Source: Amycolatopsis alba DSM 44262 (GTDB lineage: Bacteria > Actinomycetota > Actinomycetes > Mycobacteriales > Pseudonocardiaceae). From it: a stretch of 64,000 nucleotides of DNA. How positions within the stretch are numbered: the first letter of the stretch is position 1; each line of letters begins with the position of its first letter. The position numbers and the translations under genes were made by a program. The notes below the pieces were generated by a model that saw nothing but the letters and a program-made list of their open reading frames with translations, was not told the DNA's origin and made no database searches. The stretch lies in NCBI RefSeq assembly GCF_000384215.1, contig NZ_KB913032.1, forward strand, positions 3,861,665-3,925,664, written 5' to 3'. Below, piece after piece: positions 7,680-15,120 of the stretch.

Positions 7680-9019
7680 CGCTTCGCTACCTCGTCTTCG
7701 TTCGCCGCCACACCGGCGCCGACCTTCGTTGAACGGTACTCGTGGACGGTTCTCGCCAGGCGTTTTCGCCAAATCTCGGCGATGGCCTCGCGCACTTCGT
7801 CCGTGCCGTACGCGGTACCGCACGAGGCGATCGCCGAGAAGGCGGCCTCACGCGCCAAAGCACTGTCCACAAAGGAGGGATGGAGGCCGATCAGCACGCC
7901 GAGCCAACCGGCCAGATCGCGCATCGAGCCGCCCTCCGCGGCGGCGGACCAGCCCGCGTCGGCGAGTTTGTCGGCCAGCACGAGCACGCCGCGCTCGACC
8001 ACTTCGGACACCCCGGCGCCCGCGTTCCGCCACTCGAGGTCGATCGGACGCAGCGTCGCGCCGTCGACGAGAACGTTGTGCGGCACCAGATCCCACAGTC
8101 CCTCGGCCCCGCGCGAGGCCTCCGCGCGGACCAGATCCCGCCAGCCGGTGAGCAGTTCCGCGACCCGCTCCGGCTCGTCGAGCAGCACTTCGACCATCGT
8201 CGGGGCGTCGTACACCTTGTCCGCGCATGGTCCGACCGAGATCCCGGCGACCGGCGACGACGCGACCAGCGGCGCACGACGGACTTCGGCACCTTCCCCG
8301 GTGCGGACGACGTCGGCGCGCGTGCAGGCGAACGCGGCGCGCTCGGCGGTGTTGAAGTAGGTCGCGAGCCGGTACGGGGGCCAGAGCGCGGCGGCGCCGG
8401 GACCGCAGAGCAGGGCGAGGCCGTTCGCGGGACCGTCGGCGATCGCGGCGGACAGGCGGGGCAGTTCGGTGTCGATCTGCGCACCGCGCACGGCGCGGGC
8501 GACCTCGTGGCCAGGGGAACAGAGCAGCTCACGCTGCACTTCGAGACCGGCAGCGGTGAGTGTCCTGGTGACACCGCGCGAAGCCGTCAGCACCACGACG
8601 GCACCCGTCGGCGACAACCGCTCGCGAACCCAGTCCAGCAGGTTCCGCGTCGCGTACGGCTGCTGGACGACGACGAGGTCGTAAGTCTCGGTGACCAGCC
8701 TGTCGTGCACCGTCACGGTGCCGAGGTCGCGGGTGCGGAACCGCACCGCGGCGGCACGGACCGGATCGGCCTCGACGGCGTGCACCGACGCCGAGACCTC
8801 GCCCAGGTACCGCGTCAGGCCACCGAAACCGGCACCGACCTCCAGCACCCGCGCCGCCTTCGGCAGCACGAGCGCCCGGAGGACGTTCGCGGCGCCGTGG
8901 TCGAGCGGAACACGTTCGGTGGCGTCCCAGCCGGCGAAGTGCAGCTCGTCGGACAGTGAACCGGTGTCCTCGGCCAGGGAAAGCAGCGTCGTGAGCAGCC
9001 GTGCCGTCTCGGCGGTCAT
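7676..9019 (-). CDS. SAM-dependent methyltransferase fused to a kinase-like C-terminal domain
   Basis: 447 residues, first gene of the glycan operon. Residues ~40-170 are a class I methyltransferase: the SAM-binding motif VLEVGAGFGGLTRYL, the acidic loop VHAVEADP, and YDLVVVQQP as motif IV. The C-terminal ~200 residues contain DLVPHNVLVDGATLRPIDLE, which resembles the catalytic and metal-binding loops of the aminoglycoside-phosphotransferase/choline-kinase fold (normally HGDxHxxN then DxE/D). The usual HxD is replaced here by LVPHN, so kinase activity is uncertain. Such a protein could cap a growing glycan by methylation and phosphorylation. Starts with ATG at 9019, only 3 bp after the previous minus-strand gene ends. 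Confidence 0.78.
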   Translation of the reverse strand: MTAETARLLTTLLSLAEDTGSLSDELHFAGWDATERVPLDHGAANVLRALVLPKAARVLEVGAGFGGLTRYLGEVSASVHAVEADPVRAAAVRFRTRDLGTVTVHDRLVTETYDLVVVQQPYATRNLLDWVRERLSPTGAVVVLTASRGVTRTLTAAGLEVQRELLCSPGHEVARAVRGAQIDTELPRLSAAIADGPANGLALLCGPGAAALWPPYRLATYFNTAERAAFACTRADVVRTGEGAEVRRAPLVASSPVAGISVGPCADKVYDAPTMVEVLLDEPERVAELLTGWRDLVRAEASRGAEGLWDLVPHNVLVDGATLRPIDLEWRNAGAGVSEVVERGVLVLADKLADAGWSAAAEGGSMRDLAGWLGVLIGLHPSFVDSALAREAAFSAIASCGTAYGTDEVREAIAEIWRKRLARTVHEYRSTKVGAGVAANEDEVAKR

Positions 9020-9022
9020 GGA

Positions 9023-10336
9023 TCAGCTGGTGACGGCGTAGTTTTCCAGCGTCTTCTTCACCGCACGCTGGTACGTGCCGCTCAGCGCCTTCTCGCCGTC
9101 TTCCCCGCCGAGCGGGTTCTGCAGGATGTCGACCCGGACGATGTTGTTGCCGCTGATCCAGGTGCCGCGGTAATCGCCCTTGTCACCGTCGATCTTCTTC
9201 TGGAAGTTCAGCTTCGGCGGCATACCCGGCAGCGGCTCGGTGATCTGCACGAAACCGTTGCTGGTCTGGTACTGGCGCAGCTGCTTGACCAGGTCACCGG
9301 CGGCACCGGGGCTGGTCAGCGGGATGACCGTGACCGAGATCTTCGCCGGCTGCGGACCGGTCTCGTCCGGCTGCTTCTGCGAGCCCCGGTACGCGACCTG
9401 CTTCACGCCGGCGGCGATGACCAGATCCGCCTCGGCCTTCTCCATGCCGGTGATCGCGGCGAGCTGGGCCGCCGGGATCGCGCCGCTCTTCGAGTCCTCT
9501 TCGCCGGACTGCTCCGGGATCTTCTCGAACAGAAGCTCTTCGGGCGTCTTCGGCTTGGCCGACGACGTCGGGGGAGCCGGCGGCTGGTTCGACTGCGGCG
9601 CGGCCGTCGGGTCCGACGGGGTGTCACCGCCGCCGGAGAAGGCGAAGTAGCCGCCGACGCCCAGACCGGCGAGGACCAGGACGGCCACGATCGCGATGAT
9701 GGCGATCTTGCCGCCCTTGCCCTTGGGCTTGTCTTCGAACAGCTCGGGGCCCTGTTTGACCCATTCCGTGCTGCCGACCGGCGAGATCGGCGGGAAGTCC
9801 GAACCACCCCACGGCGGGCTGGCGTCGGTGTCGGTCCAGCCCTGCTGCTGCGGCTGCTGGTAACCCTGCTGTTGCTGCTGCGGGAACCCGCCCGCGGGCG
9901 AGGACTGGCCCTGCTGGGGGAAGCCACCCGCCGGCGACGCCTGGCCCTGCTGCGGGAAACCGCCGGCCGGCGACGCCATCGGCGGCACGACCTGGGTGCG
10001 GTTCGGGTCGGCCTGCTGTTGCTGCCAGTTCGGGACGACCTGCGTGCGCTCGCCCTCGCCGTTCTGCGGCGGCTGGTTCACCGGCGCGATGATCTGGGTC
10101 GAGTCGGCGCTGTTGGGCTGGCCGGTCTGCTGCTGTGGCTGCTGAGGCGGCGGCTGCTGCTGGAAGGGCTGCTGCTGCGGCTGTTGGCCGGGCTGCTGGA
10201 CCTGCTGCTGGGCCGGGTCGCCGTACGCGACCGCCGATGACAGGACCTGGTCACGGCGAAGCCGGTAATCGTCCGCGGAGAGCCGTCCAGATGCGAGCTC
10301 TTCGTCCAGATTGCGCAGCTCTTCCTGCCAGGACAC
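9023..10336 (-). CDS. Membrane protein with SHOCT-like N-terminus and Gln/Pro-rich linker (paralogue 1)
   Basis: About 437 residues. The first ~35, SWQEELRNLDEELASGRL then SADDYRLRRDQVL, look like a SHOCT-type short helical hairpin, here at the N-terminus. Residues ~45-190 are extremely rich in Gln and Pro and include three tandem copies of ASPAGGFPQQGQ or a close variant. One membrane helix (IAIIAIVAVLVLAGLGVGG) follows, then a ~200-residue extracytoplasmic domain ending ENYAVTS. The second GTG (10336) is chosen because the neighbouring paralogue begins MSWQ; the GTG at 10339 is the alternative. Function unknown. It sits 3 bp upstream of the methyltransferase operon and probably heads the same transcript. 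Confidence 0.8.
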   Translation of the reverse strand: MSWQEELRNLDEELASGRLSADDYRLRRDQVLSSAVAYGDPAQQQVQQPGQQPQQQPFQQQPPPQQPQQQTGQPNSADSTQIIAPVNQPPQNGEGERTQVVPNWQQQQADPNRTQVVPPMASPAGGFPQQGQASPAGGFPQQGQSSPAGGFPQQQQQGYQQPQQQGWTDTDASPPWGGSDFPPISPVGSTEWVKQGPELFEDKPKGKGGKIAIIAIVAVLVLAGLGVGGYFAFSGGGDTPSDPTAAPQSNQPPAPPTSSAKPKTPEELLFEKIPEQSGEEDSKSGAIPAAQLAAITGMEKAEADLVIAAGVKQVAYRGSQKQPDETGPQPAKISVTVIPLTSPGAAGDLVKQLRQYQTSNGFVQITEPLPGMPPKLNFQKKIDGDKGDYRGTWISGNNIVRVDILQNPLGGEDGEKALSGTYQRAVKKTLENYAVTS

Positions 10337-10481
10337 CACCGGCCCCCTTATCCGATTTCCGGCGGGAGACCACTCCCGGCCGTCGCGATACCACCACTGC
10401 GGTGACCTCGCACATTCTGCACTGCCCGGACTCGGAGCGCCCTCGCGGGTCGAATCGTGATCTCTCCGCGACCTGGGCTTC

Positions 10482-11666
10482 TCAGCCCGCCGGCAGAACG
10501 GTGTCCAACGAGGTCAGCGTCTGCTCCAGACGGGTGTCGAGCGCCTGCGGGTCGCCGCCGAGCGGCTGCGAGACCCAGGTCGTCACGGCCATCGTCCCGG
10601 AGACGTAACCGGTGCCACTGAGCTGGCCGTTCTTGTTCGCGCCGACGAGGGCGAGGCGATCGCCGACGCGCTGCTCGCGCAATCCGGCGTTGATCGAGTT
10701 TTCCCGGAAGTAGCCGACGATCGAGGCGGCGTCCTTCGCGTCGTTCGCCGGGATCACCAGGACGAGGTAGCCGTTCGCACCTTCGTTCGAACCCTTGTAG
10801 GTGACCGATGCGACGTTCTTCGACGCGAGGTAGTCGCCCGCCGCCTTCGAGTAGAGGTTGAGCTCGACACCCTTCGCGACCGACATCGTCGAGTTGTCCT
10901 TCGACGGTGTCCCCGGCAGCGCGGGCAGGCGGTCCTCCAGCGGCGTCTGGGCACTGTTGGGCCGACCCGACGGCGTGAGCCCGTCCGGCGGAAGGGCCAC
11001 ACTCGGCGTGGGCGGCTGCTCGGCGACGTTCGAAGACGGCGACGAGCCCAGCCACAGCGTCCCGCCGATGATCAGCGCCAGCACGACCAGCACACCGGCG
11101 GCGACGAACAGCCAGGTCGGCTTGCCTTTTCCGGCGACAGCGTAATCCTCGGCGGGCGGGTTGTGGCGCGGACCGGGTTCGGGTGCCAGTGATGGGAGCG
11201 GACTGTTCAGCTGGCGGGTCGACGGCTTGTCCTTGACCGGCGGCTCGGCGCGCAGGTACACCGTCGGATTGATGTCGGCGGGCGAGGGCGCGGTGGTCTT
11301 GTGGTCCTCGATGCGCGGGATGGCGCGCTTCTTCTCTTCGCGCGGCTTCGGCTGCTCGACGGTCACCGGCGGCGGGTAAATCGGCTGCGTCTGCTGGAAC
11401 GGCTGAGGCTGTTGGTACGGCTGGGGTTGTTGGTACGGCTGGGGCTGCTGGATCGCGACGGTCGGCTGCTCGACCGGCCGCGCGGCGGGATTGGCGCTGT
11501 GCCACTCCCCGCCGGGGCGCCGCAGCGGTGACGGGACCGGCGACGGCATCGTCCCGCCGGAGGCCTCCGCCAGGAGTTCGTCGCGCTTCCGGCGGTGTTC
11601 GGCGTGCCCGATGCGACCCGCGGCCAGCTCGACGTCCAGCTGCCGAAGCTCGTCCTGCCAGCTCAT
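10482..11666 (-). CDS. Membrane protein with SHOCT-like N-terminus (paralogue 2)
   Basis: 394 residues, same architecture as its downstream neighbour. It has an N-terminal helical hairpin (MSWQDELRQLDVELAAGRI, GHAEHRRKRDELL), a Gln/Pro-rich linker with tandem QPYQQP units, a Pro/Lys-rich cytoplasmic part, one membrane helix (LFVAAGVLVVLALIIGGTLWL) near residue 180, and a ~170-residue outer domain with the conserved ending TSLDTVLPAG. Outer domains of both paralogues contain a stretch like YKGSNEGANGYLVLVIPANDA, suggesting the same fold. Function unknown. The pair clearly arose by tandem duplication; the 145-bp gap may hold a separate promoter for paralogue 1. Confidence 0.8.
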   Translation of the reverse strand: MSWQDELRQLDVELAAGRIGHAEHRRKRDELLAEASGGTMPSPVPSPLRRPGGEWHSANPAARPVEQPTVAIQQPQPYQQPQPYQQPQPFQQTQPIYPPPVTVEQPKPREEKKRAIPRIEDHKTTAPSPADINPTVYLRAEPPVKDKPSTRQLNSPLPSLAPEPGPRHNPPAEDYAVAGKGKPTWLFVAAGVLVVLALIIGGTLWLGSSPSSNVAEQPPTPSVALPPDGLTPSGRPNSAQTPLEDRLPALPGTPSKDNSTMSVAKGVELNLYSKAAGDYLASKNVASVTYKGSNEGANGYLVLVIPANDAKDAASIVGYFRENSINAGLREQRVGDRLALVGANKNGQLSGTGYVSGTMAVTTWVSQPLGGDPQALDTRLEQTLTSLDTVLPAG

Positions 11667-11906
11667 TTAGCCCCCTGCCGCCGGGTGTGGGCAGCCAGTG
11701 TTGCATGCACCCTTATGGGTGGTTGATGTGGTCTTTCGACATTCTCGCGTGCGCTCACGGCCTGGTCCAGCACCGATCTTGCGGCTTCGGGCGACGGTGA
11801 TGACGTCGAACTCGACCAGTTGTCCCTCGGCGACGGGAATCTCGTTTGCGGAAGCGCAAAAGGATCACCCAAGAGTGCCTCCAGCTGCATATATAGCATC
11901 AAAGCT
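11667..11906. other. Divergent promoter region between the SHOCT-like gene and higBA
   Basis: 240 bp between divergent genes. It becomes AT-rich toward 11885-11908, where an ATATATAGC stretch and a small palindrome lie against the toxin start. No other gene is supported. Confidence 0.45.
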
Positions 11907-11908
11907 AT
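11893..11908. promoter_or_regulatory. Palindrome overlapping the toxin start codon, possible autoregulatory operator
   Basis: ATAGC-N6-GCTAT, in which the last bases belong to the toxin ATG. Toxin-antitoxin operons of this type are usually repressed by their own antitoxin at a palindrome in this position. The site is short, so the assignment is tentative. Confidence 0.4.
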
Positions 11909-12260
11909 GACTTGGGGTACCGTGGAACTGGAGCCGGAGGTTCGCGACTGGCTGGAGAGTTTGTCCACGGCGCACTTCGCGACAGTGGCCTTCTATGTGG
12001 ACCTGCTCGCTGAGCAGGGGCCGCTGTTGGGCGAGCCGTACACGCGACAACTCGACGGCAAGCTGCGGGAATTGCGGTTCCATCTGGACGGTGAGGCCGT
12101 GCGGATCACCTACTGGATCGCGTCCGGCAGGCGAATCGTGTTGCTGACCGAGTTCCGGAAGACCCGGATGCGCGAAGAGCGTGAGGTGCGCCGGGCGCGG
12201 AAGGCGATGTGGCGATGTGTCGCTCGAAGGCATACGACTGATGAGCACGGTGGGGAGTGA
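11907..12260 (+). CDS. higB: HigB/RelE-type toxin (phage-derived Gp49-like family)
   Basis: 117 residues from the ATG at 11907. The pattern WLESLSTAHFATVAFYVDLL ... LDGKLRELRF ... VRITYWIASGRRIVLLTEFRKT is that of the HigB/Gp49-like branch of the RelE superfamily, ribosome-dependent mRNA endonucleases. Basic residues along the last strands (RF, R, RK) are the usual catalytic surface. The toxin gene comes before the antitoxin gene, as in HigBA systems. Its stop overlaps the next GTG, but the better antitoxin start lies 6 bp downstream. Free toxin would cut mRNA and arrest growth. Confidence 0.85.
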   Translation: MTWGTVELEPEVRDWLESLSTAHFATVAFYVDLLAEQGPLLGEPYTRQLDGKLRELRFHLDGEAVRITYWIASGRRIVLLTEFRKTRMREEREVRRARKAMWRCVARRHTTDEHGGE

Positions 12261-12265
12261 GAACG

Positions 12266-12565
12266 ATGGCGGAACGGACCGACTGGAGGCTGCTTCGCGA
12301 GCGGCGGATGGCCGAGCCGGGTGCCTCTGACGCGTACGAGGCCGCAAAACTGGCCTACGCCCTGGGTGGGACGGTGCGCGAAATGCGGGAGGCGCGCGGC
12401 TGGTCCCAGGCGAGGCTCGCCACCGAGGCGGGGATGACTCAGTCGGCCGTCGCGCGGTTCGAGGCGGGCGGAACCGTTCCGACCATTCCGGTGCTGGAAC
12501 GGCTGGCCCATGCCCTCGAAGCCGAACTCGACGTTCGCATCGTTCCGCGGCTGTCCACGGTGTGA
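12266..12565 (+). CDS. higA: HigA-type antitoxin, XRE family
   Basis: 99 residues with a Cro/C1-type helix-turn-helix at about 35-90 (VREMREARGWSQARLATEAG, then MTQSAVARFEAGG). The ATG at 12266 is preferred over the GTG at 12257 because GGGGAG lies 8 bp upstream. It should bind and neutralise the toxin encoded immediately before and repress the operon. The C-terminus ends shortly after the DNA-binding domain, which is normal for HigA. Confidence 0.88.
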   Translation: MAERTDWRLLRERRMAEPGASDAYEAAKLAYALGGTVREMREARGWSQARLATEAGMTQSAVARFEAGGTVPTIPVLERLAHALEAELDVRIVPRLSTV

Positions 12566-12634
12566 TGCTCTTTCGGCTGGTCAGAGGCGGCCGCCCGGTC
12601 CCGCCGGTACGGTGACGGACGTGGGAAGCATCGG

Positions 12635-13141
12635 GTGACGGAAATCGACGCGTGTCTCGGCGCGCTGCGCGAGCTGGCCATCGGCAGGCTCGCCGGACGT
12701 GACGTCCGCACCGCCCACCTGGTCGAAGCCGCTCTGGACGCGATCGTCGCCGGACTGGACACCCCTTCCCTCGCCCTGCTCGCCGGGCTCGAGTCTTCGT
12801 CCGAAGACGCCGTCGACAAGGCGTTCGGCCAGGTCGTCGAAGAGCTCGGGCTCGAACTGCCCGCCGACCCGACGGCCGCCCGCTGGTCGCTGATCCGCGG
12901 CTGGCTCACCGCGATGGTCGAAGGCCGCCTCTCGCCCGCGGCCGGTGGCGCACTGGTCAGCGAGGTCGGCGAGCTGCTCGGATCCCCGCCTTCGCTGCGG
13001 GGGATCACGCGCTGGTCGGCGATGCTCGACAGCTGGATCCCGACCGACCTCACCCCGAGGGACGTCTGCGAAGTGCCGATCCTCGAAGAGGCGGTCGAGC
13101 TGCTCGAAGGACCTTGGCCTCCTGCCGCACGTCACCCGTAA
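12635..13141 (+). CDS. Hypothetical protein, all-helical
   Basis: 168 residues from a GTG at 12635. It is predicted almost entirely helical and rich in Leu, Ala and Glu, with no signal peptide or membrane segment. I do not recognise a family. It begins 69 bp after higA on the same strand and ends just before the damage-type promoter of the next gene. Codon use is typical of this genome, so the gene is likely real. Confidence 0.6.
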   Translation: MTEIDACLGALRELAIGRLAGRDVRTAHLVEAALDAIVAGLDTPSLALLAGLESSSEDAVDKAFGQVVEELGLELPADPTAARWSLIRGWLTAMVEGRLSPAAGGALVSEVGELLGSPPSLRGITRWSAMLDSWIPTDLTPRDVCEVPILEEAVELLEGPWPPAARHP

Positions 13142-13152
13142 AGCCCCGTTTT

Positions 13153-13175
13153 CTGTCGTACATGTGTTCTAAAAT
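13153..13175 (+). promoter_or_regulatory. Putative DNA-damage promoter (PafBC-type, with an overlapping SOS-box-like palindrome)
   Basis: The sequence CTGTCGTAC, 8 bp, then TAAAAT fits the mycobacterial RecA-NDp pattern tTGTCRgtg-N8-TAnnnT, which PafBC activates after DNA damage; the spacing is exact. The same stretch contains TCGTACATGTGTTCTA (13156-13171), which matches 10 of the 12 defined bases of the actinobacterial LexA box TCGAAC-N4-GTTCGA. It lies about 42 bp upstream of the next gene's ATG. Confidence 0.5.
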
Positions 13176-13216
13176 GGACCTTGTCCAGCAGGAACAGCGG
13201 CGAAAGGCAGACACGG

Positions 13217-13825
13217 ATGGCCTACATCACCCTGCCCACGTTCGTGGGGTACAGCACGAGCTCGGGTCCCTCGCGTTCCTCGTTCGTCCGGCGTTGGCGG
13301 CGCCAGTACGAGGATCCGGCCAGGGGCGGGTTCAACTTCTACCTCCGCGCCGCGAACGCGATCCGGGCCGGCCGGATCTCCGGGCGGGATCGCGAGGTGA
13401 TGCGGGCGCTGGTCGAGAACGCGGACGAGCGCACGCGGCCGCACTACAGCGAGATCGCCAACGGCTGGCTGCGCTACGTGGGGCGGCGTGACCTGCGGCT
13501 GGCCGAGGTCGGCCGGGCGCGATGGCGGCTCGGCTCGCTCGAAGTGGGGATCAATCCGCACCTCGGCCTGCGCAAGGGCGACGGTCCCGTCCACGCGACC
13601 TGGCTCTACTTCAAGGAGGAGCCGCTGAGCCGGGACGCGGCGCAGATGGTGCTGTGGCTGCTCGAACAGACGATGGACGACCTGCGGCCCGGCGGTCGCC
13701 CGCTGGTGATCGACGTCCGGCGGTCGAAGGAGTTCGCGCTGTCGCCGCGCGACCGCGACAAGGTGAAGCCGTGGGTCCGGAGTGAGGCGTCGGCCTTCAT
13801 GAGCCTTTGGGAGGCGGCCGCATGA
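13217..13825 (+). CDS. Hypothetical protein behind a damage-type promoter
   Basis: 202 residues from the ATG at 13217, chosen because GAAAGG lies 9 bp upstream; the frame is open a little further upstream. The protein is soluble and rich in Arg, with PHYSEIANGWLRYVGRR and SLEVGINPHLGLR as its most striking stretches. It ends WEAAA. I do not recognise the family. The upstream PafBC/LexA-like promoter suggests a role in the response to DNA damage, which is inference. A strong hairpin follows, so it is a single-gene unit. Confidence 0.65.
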   Translation: MAYITLPTFVGYSTSSGPSRSSFVRRWRRQYEDPARGGFNFYLRAANAIRAGRISGRDREVMRALVENADERTRPHYSEIANGWLRYVGRRDLRLAEVGRARWRLGSLEVGINPHLGLRKGDGPVHATWLYFKEEPLSRDAAQMVLWLLEQTMDDLRPGGRPLVIDVRRSKEFALSPRDRDKVKPWVRSEASAFMSLWEAAA

Positions 13826-13832
13826 TCGAACG

Positions 13833-13863
13833 ACGGCGAGCCCGCTTCCCGTGGGCTCGCCGT
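13833..13863 (+). terminator. Hairpin terminator after the damage-promoter gene
   Basis: Perfect 11-bp stem ACGGCGAGCCC / GGGCTCGCCGT with a 9-nt loop, 7 bp after the stop codon. Confidence 0.75.
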
Positions 13864-14012
13864 TCACGCACCGTCATTCTCATGGTTCCAGCGACGGCGC
13901 AAGACACCTGATCAGGTGACAGTTTCACGGAGTATGCCCACGAGCTGGACAACTCGGGTCCCGAACACGAAGCTTTCCCAGTCTTAACCGGCCGAACCAC
14001 CGAGGGTCGCTC

Positions 14013-14552
14013 GTGAACAACGCTTGGGAAGCCATCTCCAGGGTCGCAGATGAGCCCGCTTGGTACTGGGTCTACGACAAGCTCGCGTTCTGGCCGAGTA
14101 CCTACGCCCACGCCTGGCCGGGTTTCCGTGAACCCGCGCCGTCCGTCGCGTGGGATCTCGCGCCCGGCGGGCTCGACCGCGCGTCGGCCGAATTCCGGCT
14201 CGGCCCGTATGCCGTCGAGCAGAACGACGTCGCCCGTGTCGCGCTCTCGGCGCTGAAGGACTGCGTCGCCGAGGACGAGTGGGTCTGGGTGCTGCACTGG
14301 CAGCACCAGTCGTATCGCTTCTACCCGCATCGGCACGCCGCGCTCGACCCGTGGCCGGTCCCGGTGTTCCCGCGCACGGACTATCACATGTTCCTGGCGA
14401 ACGACTTCCGCTTCGGCACGCTCGGGCACCCTTGGGAACGGACCTTGTGCGTCTACGGCGAGAAGCTCGTACCCGCCTTCGAGAAGCATGGCGAACAGGT
14501 GTTCAAGAACCCGCTGCGTCGTGACGGGGCGCCGTCGGTGATGGCGGGCTGA
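14013..14552 (+). CDS. DUF2716 family protein, possible immunity protein
   Basis: 179 residues from a GTG at 14013. Aromatic-rich sequence WYWVYDKLAFWP and later VLHWQHQSYRFYPH and FPRTDYHMFL follow the DUF2716 pattern. DUF2716 proteins are small single-domain proteins seen in Gram-positives, often beside immunity genes. Here it stands directly before an Imm7-like gene and upstream of an RHS toxin, so an immunity role is plausible but inferred. Confidence 0.65.
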   Translation: MNNAWEAISRVADEPAWYWVYDKLAFWPSTYAHAWPGFREPAPSVAWDLAPGGLDRASAEFRLGPYAVEQNDVARVALSALKDCVAEDEWVWVLHWQHQSYRFYPHRHAALDPWPVPVFPRTDYHMFLANDFRFGTLGHPWERTLCVYGEKLVPAFEKHGEQVFKNPLRRDGAPSVMAG

Positions 14553-14590
14553 CCGCCGTCCGGCCAGCGGACCTGCCTAAACTGAGGCTG

Positions 14591-14992
14591 GTGTTCGAAT
14601 ACCACGGGTGGGTGACCATCCAAGCGAGCCCTTCCGGCGACGATGACGCGGCGCTGCTCGAGCGCATCGTCGAGCGGGTGCACCGCGCCGTCCGCGACTT
14701 CGACGACGGCGATCTGGTGGACCTGCGCTGGGCCGCCGGGGTGCCGGTGCTGCATCTGGGCGGCATGGACAAGCACGGCACGGCGATCGCGACCGAGCTG
14801 GTGGACCTGTTCACCCGCGTCGGCGACCTCGCGCCCGGCTCCTACGGCCTCCTGCACGTCTGGGACGACCAGGATCCCGAGCACGACAACGAGTTCAAGG
14901 TGTACCGCATGGCCCGCGGCCTGGTCACCGAACGCGCCGACGACCACCTGTCCCCGGTCGCGCCGACCGTGCTCGACGGCTACGAGATCTAA
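14591..14992 (+). CDS. Imm7 family immunity protein
   Basis: 133 residues from a GTG at 14591. It shows the Imm7 pattern: FEYHGWVTIQASP at the start, GLLHVWDDQDPEHDNEFKVY in the middle, then MARGLVTERADDHLSPVAPT. Imm7 proteins protect cells against the C-terminal toxin domains of polymorphic toxins. No cognate toxin tip is seen beside it; the toxin encoded downstream has its own partner gene, so this looks like an orphan kept against a toxin made by relatives. It begins 38 bp after the DUF2716 gene. Confidence 0.75.
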   Translation: MFEYHGWVTIQASPSGDDDAALLERIVERVHRAVRDFDDGDLVDLRWAAGVPVLHLGGMDKHGTAIATELVDLFTRVGDLAPGSYGLLHVWDDQDPEHDNEFKVYRMARGLVTERADDHLSPVAPTVLDGYEI

Positions 14993-15120
14993 AGCCCCTC
15001 TGCCTGCTGTTTCGCGGGTGATCGAATTACGCTGTTCGGCTGCTTTCCCCAGCCGTCCGAATAGGACAGAGTTCACCTGGGCGCGGGCGGCACATCCCCG
15101 CGGAACGAGGGGGAATCGCC

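Noticed and set aside
3462..8360. Very long open frame (about 1600 codons) on the plus strand opposite the glycan operon
   Set aside because: It is antisense to four overlapping genes with clear motifs. Its translation is Arg/Pro/Val-rich with no domain, as expected from high-GC mirror frames.
9860..10220. Repeat-rich DNA that at first sight resembles a repeat array
   Set aside because: It is coding: Gln/Pro-rich tandem peptides inside the SHOCT-like protein. There are no spacers and no CRISPR features.
12257..12565. GTG at 12257 as the higA start
   Set aside because: It overlaps the toxin stop, but the ATG at 12266 has a well-placed GGGGAG and gives a normal HigA length.
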